Source of the DNA: Streptomyces sp. F63
GTDB taxonomy: Bacteria; Actinomycetota; Actinomycetes; Streptomycetales; Streptomycetaceae
Length of the DNA: 64,000 nucleotides
Direction: 5' to 3'
NCBI RefSeq assembly: GCF_018070345.1
Contig: NZ_JAGPXX010000006.1
Span: 233,977 to 297,976, forward strand
Shown here one piece after another: positions 46,055 through 57,404 of the stretch. The notes below the pieces were generated by a model. The model ran no database searches, was not told where the DNA came from, and worked only from the letters and a program-made list of their open reading frames with translations. The translations under genes and the position numbers were made by a program. Position 1 is the first letter of the stretch, and the number at the start of each line of letters is the position of its first letter.

Positions 46055-48199
46055 TCAGCCCCCGGCGCCGGACCGGGCGCCCGCTTCGCCGGGGCTCCGG
46101 TCGGCGGCCGCCGGGTCGTGGCGCAGGGCGCTGGGCCACCACACCACCGGCCCGATGTCCCGGGTGAGCGCCGGAACCAGCAGCGACCGCACCACCAGGG
46201 TGTCCATCAGCACGCCGAAGGCCACGATGAAGGCGATCTGGACGAGGAACGCCAGCGGGATGACGACCAGCGCGGCGAACGTCGCCGCCAGCACCACCCC
46301 CGCGGAGGTGATGACGCCGCCGGTCGCCGTCAGCCCCTTGAGGACGCCCAGACGGGTGCCCCGGACCTGCGCCTCCTCCCGGACCCGCGTCATCAGGAAG
46401 ATGTTGTAGTCCACGCCGAGCGCCACCAGGAAGACGAACCCGTACAGCGGCACGGACGGATCGACCCCGCCGAAGCCGAAGAGGTACTCGAAGACGAGGG
46501 CGGCGACCCCGATCGTCGCCCCGTAGTTGAGGGCGACGGTGAGGACCAGCAGCACCGGCAGCAGCAGCGAGCGCAGCAGCGCCACCAGGATCACCAGGAT
46601 GATGGCCAGCACCACCGGGACGATCACCTTCAGATCGCGCTGGGCGGTGGTCTGGGTGTCGTACTGCTGCGCGGTGTAGCCGCCGACGAGGGCGTCCGCG
46701 CCGGACACCTCGTGCACCGCGTCCCGGAGCCGCTGCACGGTCTCCCGGGCGGCGACGCTGTCGGCGTCGTCCTCCAGCACGGCGTCGATCCGCACGCGCC
46801 CGTCCACGACCAGGGGCTCGCCCCCGCCGGGCCGCCCGGACTCCGTCACGGGCGCCGCCGAGGAGACGCCGTCGGTGCCGTTCGCCGCCCGCGTCACCTC
46901 CCGGACCCGGTCGGCATCGGCGATGATCACCGCCGGATTGCCCGTGCCGCCGGGGAAGTGCTCGCTCAGCGCGCGCTGCGCGGCGACCGACGGCGCGTCG
47001 TTGACGAAGATCTCGCTCAGCGGCACACCCTGCGACTTCAGCTGCGGCGCGAAGACGGCGAACAGGGCGAGCACCGCGAGCGTCACGGCCCAGATCCGCC
47101 GCGGCGCCCGGTCCACCCACGCGGCGACCCGGGCCCAGATGCTGCTGCCCCTGGCCTCCGGGTGCTCCGGGTCCACCACGGGCTTGGGACGGGCCGGCCA
47201 GTACGCGGCCCGGCCGAGCAGCAGCAGGGCGGCGGGCAGGAACGTCAGCGCGGCGAGGACGGAGCAGACGATGCCGATGGCGCCGACCGGGCCCAGTGCC
47301 TGATTGTTCGCCAGATCGCTGAGCAGCAGGGCGAGCAGGCCCAGCGCCACGGTGGCCGCACTGGCCGTGATCGCCCCGGCGGAGCGGCGCACCGCGGCCC
47401 GCATGGCGCCGAACCGCTCTTCGTGCAGCGGCAGTTCCTCGCGGAAACGGGCGGAGAGCAGCAGGGCGTAGTCGGTCGCCGCGCCGATGACGAGGATGAA
47501 GAGGATGCCCTGCACCTGCCCGTCCACCCGCACCACATCGCGCTCCGCCAGCGCGTAGACGATGCCGGTGGCCAGCGAGAGCGCGAAGACCGCGCTGAGG
47601 ATGATGACGAGCGGCAGCAGCACACTGCGGTAGACCAGCAGCAGGATCAGCAGCACCACGCTGAGCGCCACCCCGAGCAGCAGCCCGTCGATACCGGCGA
47701 ACGCCTCGGAGAGATCGTTCTGGGTGGCGGCGGGTCCGGCGATCCGCACCGACGTCCCGTCAACCCGCTCGGCCGCCTCGCGGATACGGTCCAGGGCGGC
47801 GCCCGTCTCGTCGCCCAGGTCGTCGCGGAGCTGGACCACGCCCTGCAGGGCGAGGCCGTCCTCGGAGGGCAGGGCGGGGGAGACCCGTCCGGTGACCCCG
47901 GGGCTGTCGGAGAGCGAGGCCAGCGCGCCGGTGGCCGCCTTCCGCTGACCGCCGGTGATCTTCCCCTCGTCGGCGGTCCACACGACGATGGCGGGCAGCG
48001 TCTGGCTCTGCCGGAACGCCTTCTGAGCGTCGATCACCTTCGTCGACTCGGCGCTCTCCGGGAGGAAGGCCGACTGGTCGTTGGTCGCGATCTCGCTGAG
48101 CTTCCCGGCATACGGCCCCAGGGCCCCACCGATCCCCAGCCAGACGACGAGCAGCAGAGCGGGTACGAGCCAGCGGGCGGCCCGTGGTGTGGACGGCAT
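46055..48199 (-). CDS. MMPL family RND-type membrane transporter
   Basis: A 714-residue exporter with about 11-12 membrane segments. After the first segment (WLVPALLLVVWLGIGGALGP) comes a periplasmic-type loop, then the transmembrane block LGVALSVVLLILLLVYRSVL, with ILFILVIGAATDYALLLSAR (GxxxDY proton relay) and its second-half equivalent GFVFLVALGVDYNIFLMTRV. Two-fold repetition is typical of MmpL lipid/drug exporters. ATG 48199 was chosen because GAGGGAG precedes it; upstream Met codons extend the frame by up to 96 residues. The substrate is unknown. Confidence 0.92.
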   Translation of the reverse strand: MPSTPRAARWLVPALLLVVWLGIGGALGPYAGKLSEIATNDQSAFLPESAESTKVIDAQKAFRQSQTLPAIVVWTADEGKITGGQRKAATGALASLSDSPGVTGRVSPALPSEDGLALQGVVQLRDDLGDETGAALDRIREAAERVDGTSVRIAGPAATQNDLSEAFAGIDGLLLGVALSVVLLILLLVYRSVLLPLVIILSAVFALSLATGIVYALAERDVVRVDGQVQGILFILVIGAATDYALLLSARFREELPLHEERFGAMRAAVRRSAGAITASAATVALGLLALLLSDLANNQALGPVGAIGIVCSVLAALTFLPAALLLLGRAAYWPARPKPVVDPEHPEARGSSIWARVAAWVDRAPRRIWAVTLAVLALFAVFAPQLKSQGVPLSEIFVNDAPSVAAQRALSEHFPGGTGNPAVIIADADRVREVTRAANGTDGVSSAAPVTESGRPGGGEPLVVDGRVRIDAVLEDDADSVAARETVQRLRDAVHEVSGADALVGGYTAQQYDTQTTAQRDLKVIVPVVLAIILVILVALLRSLLLPVLLVLTVALNYGATIGVAALVFEYLFGFGGVDPSVPLYGFVFLVALGVDYNIFLMTRVREEAQVRGTRLGVLKGLTATGGVITSAGVVLAATFAALVVIPLAFLVQIAFIVAFGVLMDTLVVRSLLVPALTRDIGPVVWWPSALRHDPAAADRSPGEAGARSGAGG

Positions 48200-48508
48200 C
48201 GGTCTCCCTCGGAGAGATCGTTCGGAACGCATCGCCATTCTCGTGCCCCCGATCCGCCCCGGAGTGCACGACGCCCCCGATTCGTCACCGGCGGCCCGTA
48301 CGGATGCGGGCGGGGCCGCACGGCCGCGGCGGCCGGGCACGGGGACCGCGCGGCCCGCGCCCGCGCCGCGCGCCCGGTGCGGGCCGTGGCGAAGGTATCG
48401 CGGCGAGCCGCCGCCCCGGGCACCGGGCCCGTCTCCGGCGGCCCGTCCCCACGGCGCCGGCCGTCGCGCGGCGACGCGGGAGGGCACCGGGGCCGCGCGC
48501 GTCCGCGC

Positions 48509-49174
48509 TCACCCCAGGTGCATGCGCCGTCCGGACACGTGCTCGGGGCTGATGAGCACCCAGCGCTCGTGCCCGTCGCCCGCCCAGGGCTCGGTGGGCG
48601 CCCGCTCGTCCAGCAGGGCCGCCTCGTGGCCGGTGGCGGCCCGGGCACGGCCCGTGACGAGAACGCTCCAGCCCTGGCTCAGCATCTCGTCCACGTCGTC
48701 GACCTCGAAGGCGACCTCCTGCCCCGGGGCGGTCGCGGGCGGGGTGCCGGGCCGGGCCCGGAAGGCGATCGTGTCGTCCAGGACCAGGTAGTTCACCGGG
48801 ATGATCACCGGTCCCTCCGCCCGGGAGACGGCGACCCGGCCCACCCCGTGCGAGGCGAGCCGGTCCCGGCACTCCTCGGGGCCGAGGTCGCGCAACTGCG
48901 GATAGTCACCGGGCCGGCCCCGCTCCGGCGGGGGGCAGGGGAAGCCGCCGCGCAGCGCCGCGACCGTCGTCTCCAGCGCCCCCGCCAGCCTGAGCAGGCC
49001 CGGGCCGCTGGGGTCGGCGGGGTGCTCCTCCAGGTACTCCAGGTAGCCGGGGGCCATCCCGGCCCGGGTCGCCAGCTGCTCGCGGCTGAGACCGAGGCGT
49101 TCGCGCTGGCGGGCGACGCGCCGTCCGATGTCGCCGCCGTCGTGTGCCGCTCGGTGGGCTGCCTTGTGGGACAC
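48509..49174 (-). CDS. Helix-turn-helix plus PPOX (flavin/F420-binding split barrel) protein
   Basis: 221 residues, clearly a paralogue of the protein at 31045-31713. HTH: GRRVARQRERLGLSREQLAT, AGMAPGYLEYLEEHPADPSG. Barrel: CRDRLASHGVGRVAVSRAEG, VIIPVNYLVLDDTIAFRARP, EVAFEVDDVDEMLSQGWSVL. Both copies end with a similar W-V-L-x-x-P-E-x-x-SGRR segment. Likely a redox- or flavin-responsive regulator. Preceded by a promoter region of 390 bases without genes. Confidence 0.86.
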   Translation of the reverse strand: MSHKAAHRAAHDGGDIGRRVARQRERLGLSREQLATRAGMAPGYLEYLEEHPADPSGPGLLRLAGALETTVAALRGGFPCPPPERGRPGDYPQLRDLGPEECRDRLASHGVGRVAVSRAEGPVIIPVNYLVLDDTIAFRARPGTPPATAPGQEVAFEVDDVDEMLSQGWSVLVTGRARAATGHEAALLDERAPTEPWAGDGHERWVLISPEHVSGRRMHLG

Positions 49175-49568
49175 AGCGATCGCATCCTCTCGCCGGTTCG
49201 GGGCCCGGCCCGGGTACCCACCGAGCGGAGGACTATCACGTCCGGGTGGGCCTCACGCGCCCGTACACCCCTCGCGGCCGAGGCTTCCGCCGCCGGTACG
49301 CCGGTACGCCGGCCCGCTGTACCTGCCGGCCCGCCGTTCCGCAGCGCCAGCCGGCCTCACGGCGTCCGGCGGCCTCACGGCGTCCGCCGGTCCGCGGCGT
49401 CCGGCGGACCGCGATGCCCTCGCCGTGTTGCCGGGCACGTCCGTGCCCGAAGCGGACGGCACTCCGCCGGGCAGCGTGCGGCAGCGGACATCGCGGCAGC
49501 CCGGTCCGGCGGCGGCCGGGCCCGGCCCGATGGGGCGAGGCGGGCAGGCCCAGGGGCAGTAGCCCTCC
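49175..49568. other. Intergenic, no gene seen
   Basis: About 390 bases between the HTH-PPOX start and the DUF4032 stop. It includes repeated CGGCGTCCGGCGG-type words near 49360-49410. No coding frame is supported. Confidence 0.6.
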
Positions 49569-50888
49569 TCAGCCCTCCTCTGCCCCCTCCGGGTCGTCCC
49601 CCGGCGCCGCCGCCGTTTCCGGCCCCCGCCCGGGCGCCGCCCCCGTTCCCGCCCCGGCCGCCGCCTTGGCCCCCTCACCGCCCCCGCCCGGCCGGAGCAC
49701 CGTGCGGATGTAGTCCTCCACGGTGGCCTCCAGGCCCACGTCGTGACGGGCCCGTTCGGACAGCAGCCAGCGGTGTTCCAGCAGCTCGTGGTAGATCTGC
49801 GCGGTGTCGGCCGAGCCGCGCAGCTCGCGCGGCACGAGGCGTACGGCGGGCCGGAACACGTCCCGCACCCAGCGGTGGGCCAGTACCTCGGGGCGGGCGC
49901 CCAGGGGGTCGCCGGGCGCGTAGTCCTGCTGCGAGACCATCCAGGTCTCCAGGTCGCGGAGCAGGCTGCGCGCCTGGTTCTCCTCGGCGTCCATGCCCGT
50001 CAGCCGGAGCAGCTGCCGCTGGTGGTGGCCGGCGTCGACGACCTTCGGGAGGAACGTCACCGCGTCGCCGTCGGGGGTCGCCTGGATCTGCATCTCCGCC
50101 ACGTCGAAGCCCAGGTCGTTGAGGCGGCGGATGCGGCGGTCGATGTAGTGCCGCTTGGCGAGCGGGTACACCGACTGGCGGGTCAGCTCGTGCCACAGCT
50201 CGCCGTACCGCTCGGCGATGGCCGTGCCGAACGCGACCGGGTCCACCGAGGGGTGCAGGGAGCCGCCCGCCTCCAGGTCCATCAGCTCGCCGGAGATGTT
50301 CACCCGGGCGATCTCCACGTCGTACTCCCGCTGCCCGTGGCTCAGGCGGGGCTGGAGCTGCCCCGTCTCGGCGTCGACGAGATAGGCGGCGTACGCGCCC
50401 GCGTCGCGCCGGAAGAGGGTGTTGGAGAGCGAGCAGTCACCCCACGCGAAGCCGCTGAGATGGAGCCGGACGAGGAGGACGGCGAGCGCGTCCAGCAGCC
50501 GGTTGATGGTGCCGGGCCGCATCGTCGTCTCGAACATCGAGCGGTACGGCAGCGAGCCGTCCAGATGCCGGGTGATGAGGACGGGCTCCAGCGGCTCGCC
50601 GCGCCCGTCCCTCCGCCCGGTGACCACCGCGAGCGCGTCGACGGCGGGAACGGCGAGCCGGTCCAGGTCCCGCAGCAGCTCGTACTCCCGTACGGCCGCC
50701 CACTCGCCGACCTCCTTGACGGCGACCACCTCGTCGCCCGCGCGGGCGAACCGCACCACATGGCGCGAGATGCCGCGCGGCAGCGCGACCAGGTGCTTCT
50801 CCGGCCACTCCGCCAGCGGCACGCCCCACGGCAGATCGAGGAGGACGGCGGGATGCTCGGCGGAGGTCGCGGTGATCTGGAGTTCCAT
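49569..50888 (-). CDS. DUF4032 domain protein (kinase-fold-like)
   Basis: 439 residues. The N-terminal half resembles a lipopolysaccharide-kinase-like fold: VVRFARAGDEVVAVKEVGEW (putative Lys), EPVLITRHLDGSLPYRSMFE, LHLSGFAWGDCSLSNTLFRR (HxGxxxGDxxxxN-type catalytic loop) and AYLVDAETGQLQP (DxE metal loop). A DUF4032 region follows (REYDVEIARVNISGELMDLE, YPLAKRHYIDRRIRRLNDLG). The C-terminal 35 residues are Ala/Gly-rich. Substrate unknown. The ATG at 50888 has no strong ribosome-binding site. Confidence 0.87.
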   Translation of the reverse strand: MELQITATSAEHPAVLLDLPWGVPLAEWPEKHLVALPRGISRHVVRFARAGDEVVAVKEVGEWAAVREYELLRDLDRLAVPAVDALAVVTGRRDGRGEPLEPVLITRHLDGSLPYRSMFETTMRPGTINRLLDALAVLLVRLHLSGFAWGDCSLSNTLFRRDAGAYAAYLVDAETGQLQPRLSHGQREYDVEIARVNISGELMDLEAGGSLHPSVDPVAFGTAIAERYGELWHELTRQSVYPLAKRHYIDRRIRRLNDLGFDVAEMQIQATPDGDAVTFLPKVVDAGHHQRQLLRLTGMDAEENQARSLLRDLETWMVSQQDYAPGDPLGARPEVLAHRWVRDVFRPAVRLVPRELRGSADTAQIYHELLEHRWLLSERARHDVGLEATVEDYIRTVLRPGGGGEGAKAAAGAGTGAAPGRGPETAAAPGDDPEGAEEG

Positions 50889-50949
50889 GGGGCCAGTCTG
50901 CGGCAGGCCTGCCGGGTGCCGGCAGGGCCGGGAGGTGACGGCCGGACCG

Positions 50950-51330
50950 CACCCCGATCGCCGCCTGCAGTTGCGGGGGCAGGGCGGGCGCGTCCCGCAC
51001 CGGGTACGGGAACTCGTCGGTGATCACGGGGAGCGGCCGTTCGGCTGCCAGGGAGAAGAGCAGGTCCAGGGCCTCCTCCCAGTGCGCGGGCCGGGGCGGG
51101 AACGGAGCGCCGGTGTAGCGCGCCACCGCCTCGCCGAGCAACGGGAGCGATTCGGTCGCGGACACCTCGACGGCGGCGTAGTAGAAACCGCCGGTGGCCT
51201 CGGCCAGTGCCTGCAGGAGGAAGCTCTTGCCCTGCCGCCGCCGTCCGGACACCACGCCGAGCCTGGGCCCGGAGCCCCGGCCGGTGGCGAACGCCGTCAG
51301 CTCACTCCACTCCCAGTCCCGGTCGAACAT
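50950..51330 (-). pseudogene. Archaeal-type AAA ATPase N-terminal fragment
   Basis: From ATG 51330 the frame reads MFDRDWEWSELTAFATG and the Walker A stretch LGVVSGRRRQGKSFLLQALA, then RPLPVITDEFPYPVRDAPAL (Walker B-like acidic Glu). This is the start of the ATPase/DUF234-type family, normally about 450 residues. After LPPQLQAAIG it runs into unrelated sequence and stays open through the DUF4032 gene start to 50437. The C-terminal two thirds are lost. It is a deletion relic. Confidence 0.75.
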
Positions 51331-51560
51331 GTCGTCCGGCTTGGGAAGATGCCGGGCGGGCGGGAGGGCATGGGGCTCCTTGTTCTTGTCGAGACGTCGT
51401 TTCTGGAAGCACACCTCCAAGAACGACCCGCCATCGCCCGGGACCCGCCCGGGCACCAGGGACCGTCCCGGTACGGTGGAGAACCGGGCCGTGACCGGAC
51501 CCGGGCCGCCGGTTCCGCCGAGCCGGCCGGAGAACCGCGGAGCCCAGGGGAGGCCCTGCC

Positions 51561-51962
51561 ATGACCGAACGGAAACCGCCCGGCGTCGACTTCGAGTCCT
51601 GGGTGGACCGGCAGATCCGGGAAGCCGCGGAGCGCGGCGCGTTCGCGGATCTGCCGGGCGCGGGCCGGCCGCTCACCGGTCTCGACGCCCCCTACGACGA
51701 GAACTGGTGGATCAAGAGGAAGATGCACCGCGAGGGCGTCTCCGCCCTGCCCCCGGCGCTCGCCCTGCGCAAGGCGGCGGAGGACGCCCACGAGGCGGCG
51801 CTCGGGGCCCGCTCCGAGGACGAGGCCCGGCGCATCGTGGCGGAGATCAACGAGCGGATCCGCGAGGCCCTCCGCAGGCCCCCGGCGGGCCCGCCGCTTC
51901 ACCTCAAGCCGTACGACCCGGAGAGCGTGCTCCGGGCCCGCCGCGAACGGCACTCCGGCTGA
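51561..51962 (+). CDS. DUF1992 (DnaJ-homologue C28-type) protein
   Basis: 133 residues, one conserved domain: FESWVDRQIREAAERGAFAD, LPGAGRPLTGLDAPYDENWW and IKRKMHREGVSALPPAL are the family signature. The C-terminal half is helical. The domain occurs in J-protein C28 homologues without the J domain. Cellular role unknown. GGGGAGG precedes the ATG. Length is normal. Confidence 0.9.
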   Translation: MTERKPPGVDFESWVDRQIREAAERGAFADLPGAGRPLTGLDAPYDENWWIKRKMHREGVSALPPALALRKAAEDAHEAALGARSEDEARRIVAEINERIREALRRPPAGPPLHLKPYDPESVLRARRERHSG

Positions 51963-54094
<2,132 letters not shown>

Positions 54095-54128
54095 ACCCTG
54101 CCCGGCCCCGCCGTGGAGCACCGATGGA

Positions 54129-54153
54129 AACCGGCCCTCCCGGGGCCGGTTTT
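54129..54153 (+). terminator. Rho-independent terminator after cholesterol oxidase
   Basis: AAACCGGCCC and GGGCCGGTTT form a 10-bp stem with a 5-nt loop, followed by another T. It starts 35 bases after the stop codon. Confidence 0.85.
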
Positions 54154-54227
54154 CTCGTCACATCCCGGTGTCCGCACGGGAATTGTGTGTGAACGGTTTA
54201 CGAATGATCCCCGGGGTGCTATCTGTG

Positions 54228-54241
54228 TGGGAGCGCTCCCA
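54228..54241. promoter_or_regulatory. CebR operator (CebR box) upstream of the LPMO gene
   Basis: TGGGAGCGCTCCCA is the perfect 14-bp palindrome known as the target of CebR, the LacI-family repressor released by cello-oligosaccharides in streptomycetes. It lies 172-185 bp before the LPMO ATG. It predicts cellulose/cellobiose induction of that gene. Confidence 0.9.
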
Positions 54242-54412
54242 TACCGCCCGTGCCGCGGCCGTTCCTCCACCCCGGCCGCCCGCGGGGACGGGGAGTGGCT
54301 CCACGTCAGTCGGACCCGATCCGGCGACGGGCCGCTGCCGGCCCGGCCGCACACCAGCGGTCCGGGGCGGCACGGTGCCCGTTCCGCCGGGTGACCCCTA
54401 GGAGACCCCCAC

Positions 54413-55135
54413 ATGGCCATTCGGCACCCGGACCGGAAGAAGTCCCCGGTCCGCACCCCTCGTTCGCTGAGCCTCCTCGGAGCGGGCCTGTTCGCTCTCG
54501 TCGCGGCGTCGATGCCCTCGCCCGCGGCCGCCCACGGCGCCACCATGATGCCGGGTTCGCGCACGTACCTCTGCTACGAGGACCTCATCAGGAACAACCA
54601 CCAGACGCCGTCCAACCCGGCCTGCGCCGCGGCGGTCCAGGAGTCCGGCACCACCCCGCTGTACAACTGGTTCGCCGTGCTGGACTCCAACGGCGGCGGC
54701 CGGACGACCGGTTACATCCCGGACGGGAAGCTGTGCAGCGGCGGCGACCGGGGCCCGTACAACTTCTCCTCGTACAACGCCCCGCGCAGCGACTGGCCGA
54801 AGACCCACCTCACCTCGGGTGCGAGCATCCAGGTGAAGCACAGCAACTGGGCCCACCACCCGGGCAAGTTCGACGTCTACATCACCAAGAACGGCTACAG
54901 CCCGACCAAGAGCCTGGCCTGGAGCGACCTGGAGCACCTGCAGACCGTGACCAACCCGCCGCAGTCCGGCGGTGCGGGCTCCAACGGCGGCCACTACTAC
55001 TGGAACCTCAACCTGCCGCAGCGCTCCGGCCAGCACATCCTGTACATCCACTGGACCCGCTCGGACAGCCAGGAGAACTTCTACTCCTGCTCCGACGTCG
55101 TCTTCGACGGCGGCAGCGGCCAGGTGACGTACTGA
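54413..55135 (+). CDS. Lytic polysaccharide monooxygenase, AA10 family
   Basis: 240 residues. The signal peptide ends ...PSPAAA, so the mature protein begins with His41 (HGATMMPGSRTYLC), the N-terminal His of the copper histidine brace. The second copper His lies in SNWAHHPGKFDVYITKNG. The family core DRGPYNFSSYNAP and HYYWNLNLPQRSGQHILYIH are typical of single-domain AA10. It cleaves crystalline polysaccharide oxidatively outside the cell. Chitin is the classic AA10 substrate, but the CebR box upstream suggests use on cellulose. No carbohydrate-binding module is fused. TAGGAG precedes the ATG. Confidence 0.95.
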   Translation: MAIRHPDRKKSPVRTPRSLSLLGAGLFALVAASMPSPAAAHGATMMPGSRTYLCYEDLIRNNHQTPSNPACAAAVQESGTTPLYNWFAVLDSNGGGRTTGYIPDGKLCSGGDRGPYNFSSYNAPRSDWPKTHLTSGASIQVKHSNWAHHPGKFDVYITKNGYSPTKSLAWSDLEHLQTVTNPPQSGGAGSNGGHYYWNLNLPQRSGQHILYIHWTRSDSQENFYSCSDVVFDGGSGQVTY

Positions 55136-55200
55136 TCCGGTGACGTCCCGATCCGGTGAGCCGCCGGACCGGGACACGTCCGGGGACACATGACGCCACG

Positions 55201-55232
55201 GGACCCGCCGGGCTCAACGGCCCGGTGGGTCC
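55201..55232. terminator. Convergent (bidirectional) terminator hairpin
   Basis: GGACCCGCCGGGC (55201-55213) pairs with GCCCGGTGGGTCC (55220-55232), a 13-bp stem with a single mismatch. It sits between the convergent LPMO and lactonase genes. Confidence 0.8.
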
Positions 55233-55277
55233 TTGTGCGTTGACGGCCGGCCGGAGCAGCGTGCCCTGCCCGGACCG

Positions 55278-56483
55278 TCACAGGGGCAGGGCGAAGACCG
55301 GAACCGGCGCCGCGGCCGTGGCCACGGCCGAAAGGGCGCCCGTGCCCGGGGCGACCCGGAAGACGGTCACCGTCCCCGAGCGCTGATTGCAGGCGAACAT
55401 CAGGGCGCCGTCCGGGGAGAGGGCGAGATGCCGGGGCCAGTCGCCGCCCACCGGCACCGTGCCGAGCAGCCGCAGCGAGGCACCCCCGTCCCCGACGGCA
55501 TAGTGCGCGATGCTGTTGTGCCCGCGGTTCGAGAGGTAGACGTGGGCGCCGTCGGGGGACACCAGCGGCTGGGCCGGGTAGCTGGTGACCCCGCCGGTGC
55601 CGGTCGGCTGCGGGGTGCCGGGGGTGAGGCGGCCGGTGTCCGGGTCGTAGGCGCAGACCACGATGGTGTCGCTCAACTCGTTGGCGAGGTACGCGAACCG
55701 GCCCGACGGGTGGAAGGCCAGCGCCCGGGGACCCGCGCCGGGCGGCAGGGACGCGACGGAGACCTCGTCGAGCGTCCCGGCGGACTCGTCCAGGCGGTAG
55801 GTGTAGACGCTGTCGTTGCCGAGGTCGACGGCGAGGACGTGGCCGCCGTCGGGGGTGGTCAGGATCTGGTGGGCGTGCGGGCCGTCCTGGCCGGGTCCGG
55901 GCGGCGGGCTGCCGTGCTCGGCCAGCTCGGTGCGTTCGCCGAGTGAGCCGTCCTCCTCGACCGGGTGTACCGCGACGGACCCCGAGGTGTAGTTGGCGCT
56001 CAGCAGGAACCGGCCCCCGGGGTGGACGGACAGATGGCAGGGCGCGTCGCCGCCGGTGCCGCGGCTGTTCAGCACCTCGTGCCGGCCGTCCTCGCCGAGG
56101 GCGATCGCGGTGACGCCGCCGGGCCGGCGCTCATTGACGGCGTAGAGGGTGCGCCCGCAGGGGGAGAGGGCGAGGAACGAGGGGTCGGCGACGCCGGAGA
56201 GGGTCCCGCCCAAGGAGATCTCCCCGCTCACGGGGTCGTACGAGGCGAGGCCGATGCCCGTGCCGCCGCCGGGCTGCGAGGTGTACGTCCCCAGGAACAG
56301 CGGGCGGGCGGCGGACGGGCGCGGGCGGCCGCCCGCGGGGGCGGTCGCGGGATCCGGCGCACCGGACGGCGGGACCGCGAGAGCGCGGGCGGCGGCCGGG
56401 CCGCTCACGGCGGCGCCCGCGGCGAGCGCCGCCGCGGCGGCCAGCAGACCGCGGCGGGCGGGTAACGGCGTGTTGCTGCTCAT
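55278..56483 (-). CDS. Lactonase family protein, seven-bladed propeller
   Basis: 401 residues, secreted. The Tat-type signal is PARRGLLAAAAALAAGAAVS. The YbhE/6-phosphogluconolactonase-like propeller repeats are visible: GTYTSQPGGGTGIGLASYDP, LALSPCGRTLYAVNERRPGG, LSVHPGGRFLLSANYTSGSV, GQDGPHAHQI, PRALAFHPSGRFAYLANELS and PRHLALSPDGALMFACNQRS. Substrates of exported lactonases of this family are not known. ATG 56483 is preceded by AGAGGTCC at wide spacing. It is convergent with the LPMO gene. Confidence 0.9.
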   Translation of the reverse strand: MSSNTPLPARRGLLAAAAALAAGAAVSGPAAARALAVPPSGAPDPATAPAGGRPRPSAARPLFLGTYTSQPGGGTGIGLASYDPVSGEISLGGTLSGVADPSFLALSPCGRTLYAVNERRPGGVTAIALGEDGRHEVLNSRGTGGDAPCHLSVHPGGRFLLSANYTSGSVAVHPVEEDGSLGERTELAEHGSPPPGPGQDGPHAHQILTTPDGGHVLAVDLGNDSVYTYRLDESAGTLDEVSVASLPPGAGPRALAFHPSGRFAYLANELSDTIVVCAYDPDTGRLTPGTPQPTGTGGVTSYPAQPLVSPDGAHVYLSNRGHNSIAHYAVGDGGASLRLLGTVPVGGDWPRHLALSPDGALMFACNQRSGTVTVFRVAPGTGALSAVATAAAPVPVFALPL

Positions 56484-56831
56484 ATCGCGTGGACCTCTAT
56501 CGGTGTGGGGGTGAGGGGAGCGAGCGGCGGAGCCGGACCCCGGACAGCCTCGCCCATCCGCCCCGGCGGCCACAAGACGCCCGGGAGGCGAGGGCCGCGG
56601 ACGGTGGCCCGCCGCGGCCCGCACTGCGCGGTGGGACACCGGAGTCCGGTGTCGCTGATGGGGGTTTTGCCCGGATCGGCGCGGAAACCCGGCCGGGGAC
56701 GCCGCGACCGCGGGTCCGCACGCGGACCCGGACGCGGACCCGCACCGGAGCCGCGCACGGAGCCGCGGCCGGCGGACCCCGCCGTGCACACCGTGCTGTG
56801 CGGCACCGCGAATGAGCACGAGGAGCATCCC

Positions 56832-57254
56832 ATGCAGCACGACACGTTTATCGGCCAGGTCCAGGCACGCGCTCATCTGGGCAGCCGCGGGGCCGCCGAG
56901 ACGGCCACCCGCGCCAGCCTGGAGACGCTCGCGGAGCGCGTACCGGCGACGCTCGCGGAACACCTCGCGGCCCAGCTGCCCCGGGAGATCGGGGAGCATC
57001 TGCGCCGGGTGGCGCTGGCGGCGGACGAACCGGAGACCGGGGTCCGGATGAGCAGCCAGGAGTTCTTCGAGCGCGTCGCGCAGCGGGCCCGCACCGGCTA
57101 CCCCAAGGCGGTTCACGAGTCGCGGTGCGTGGTGGAGGTCGTCCGCGAGGCGACCGACAGGGCTCTGACGGAGAAGGTCCGCCAGTCGCTGGACGCCGAA
57201 CTGGCCGAAGTGCTCTTCTCCGGCAGCCAGGGCACCGCCCACCACGCCGGCTGA
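56832..57254 (+). CDS. DUF2267 domain protein
   Basis: 140 residues. MQHDTFIGQVQARAHLGSRG, AAETATRASLETLAERVPAT and the block REIGEHLRRVALAADEPETG match DUF2267, a small helical domain often found with CBS and stress proteins in actinomycetes. The C-terminal half (SSQEFFERVAQRARTGYPKA, VVREATDRALTEKVRQSLDA) completes the fold. Role unknown. GAGGAG precedes the ATG. A short (ACGCGGACCCGG)-type repeat lies at 56714-56746 upstream. Confidence 0.9.
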   Translation: MQHDTFIGQVQARAHLGSRGAAETATRASLETLAERVPATLAEHLAAQLPREIGEHLRRVALAADEPETGVRMSSQEFFERVAQRARTGYPKAVHESRCVVEVVREATDRALTEKVRQSLDAELAEVLFSGSQGTAHHAG

Positions 57255-57404
57255 CGCCGGGGCCCGGCGCCGGCCGGCCGCCGGACCGGGCTCCCGGGCC
57301 GGCGCGGGCCCTGTCCTCCGCGCGGAGTGGACGCGGCGGCGAACCGGGCCCCGGCCCCTTCCCCCGACCGCCGGAGGCAGCAGGCGGGAGGCGGGGCGGC
57401 CGGG

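Noticed and set aside
45983..50122. A 1379-codon plus-strand frame antisense to MMPL, HTH-PPOX and DUF4032
   Set aside because: No domain. The genes on the minus strand explain the region.
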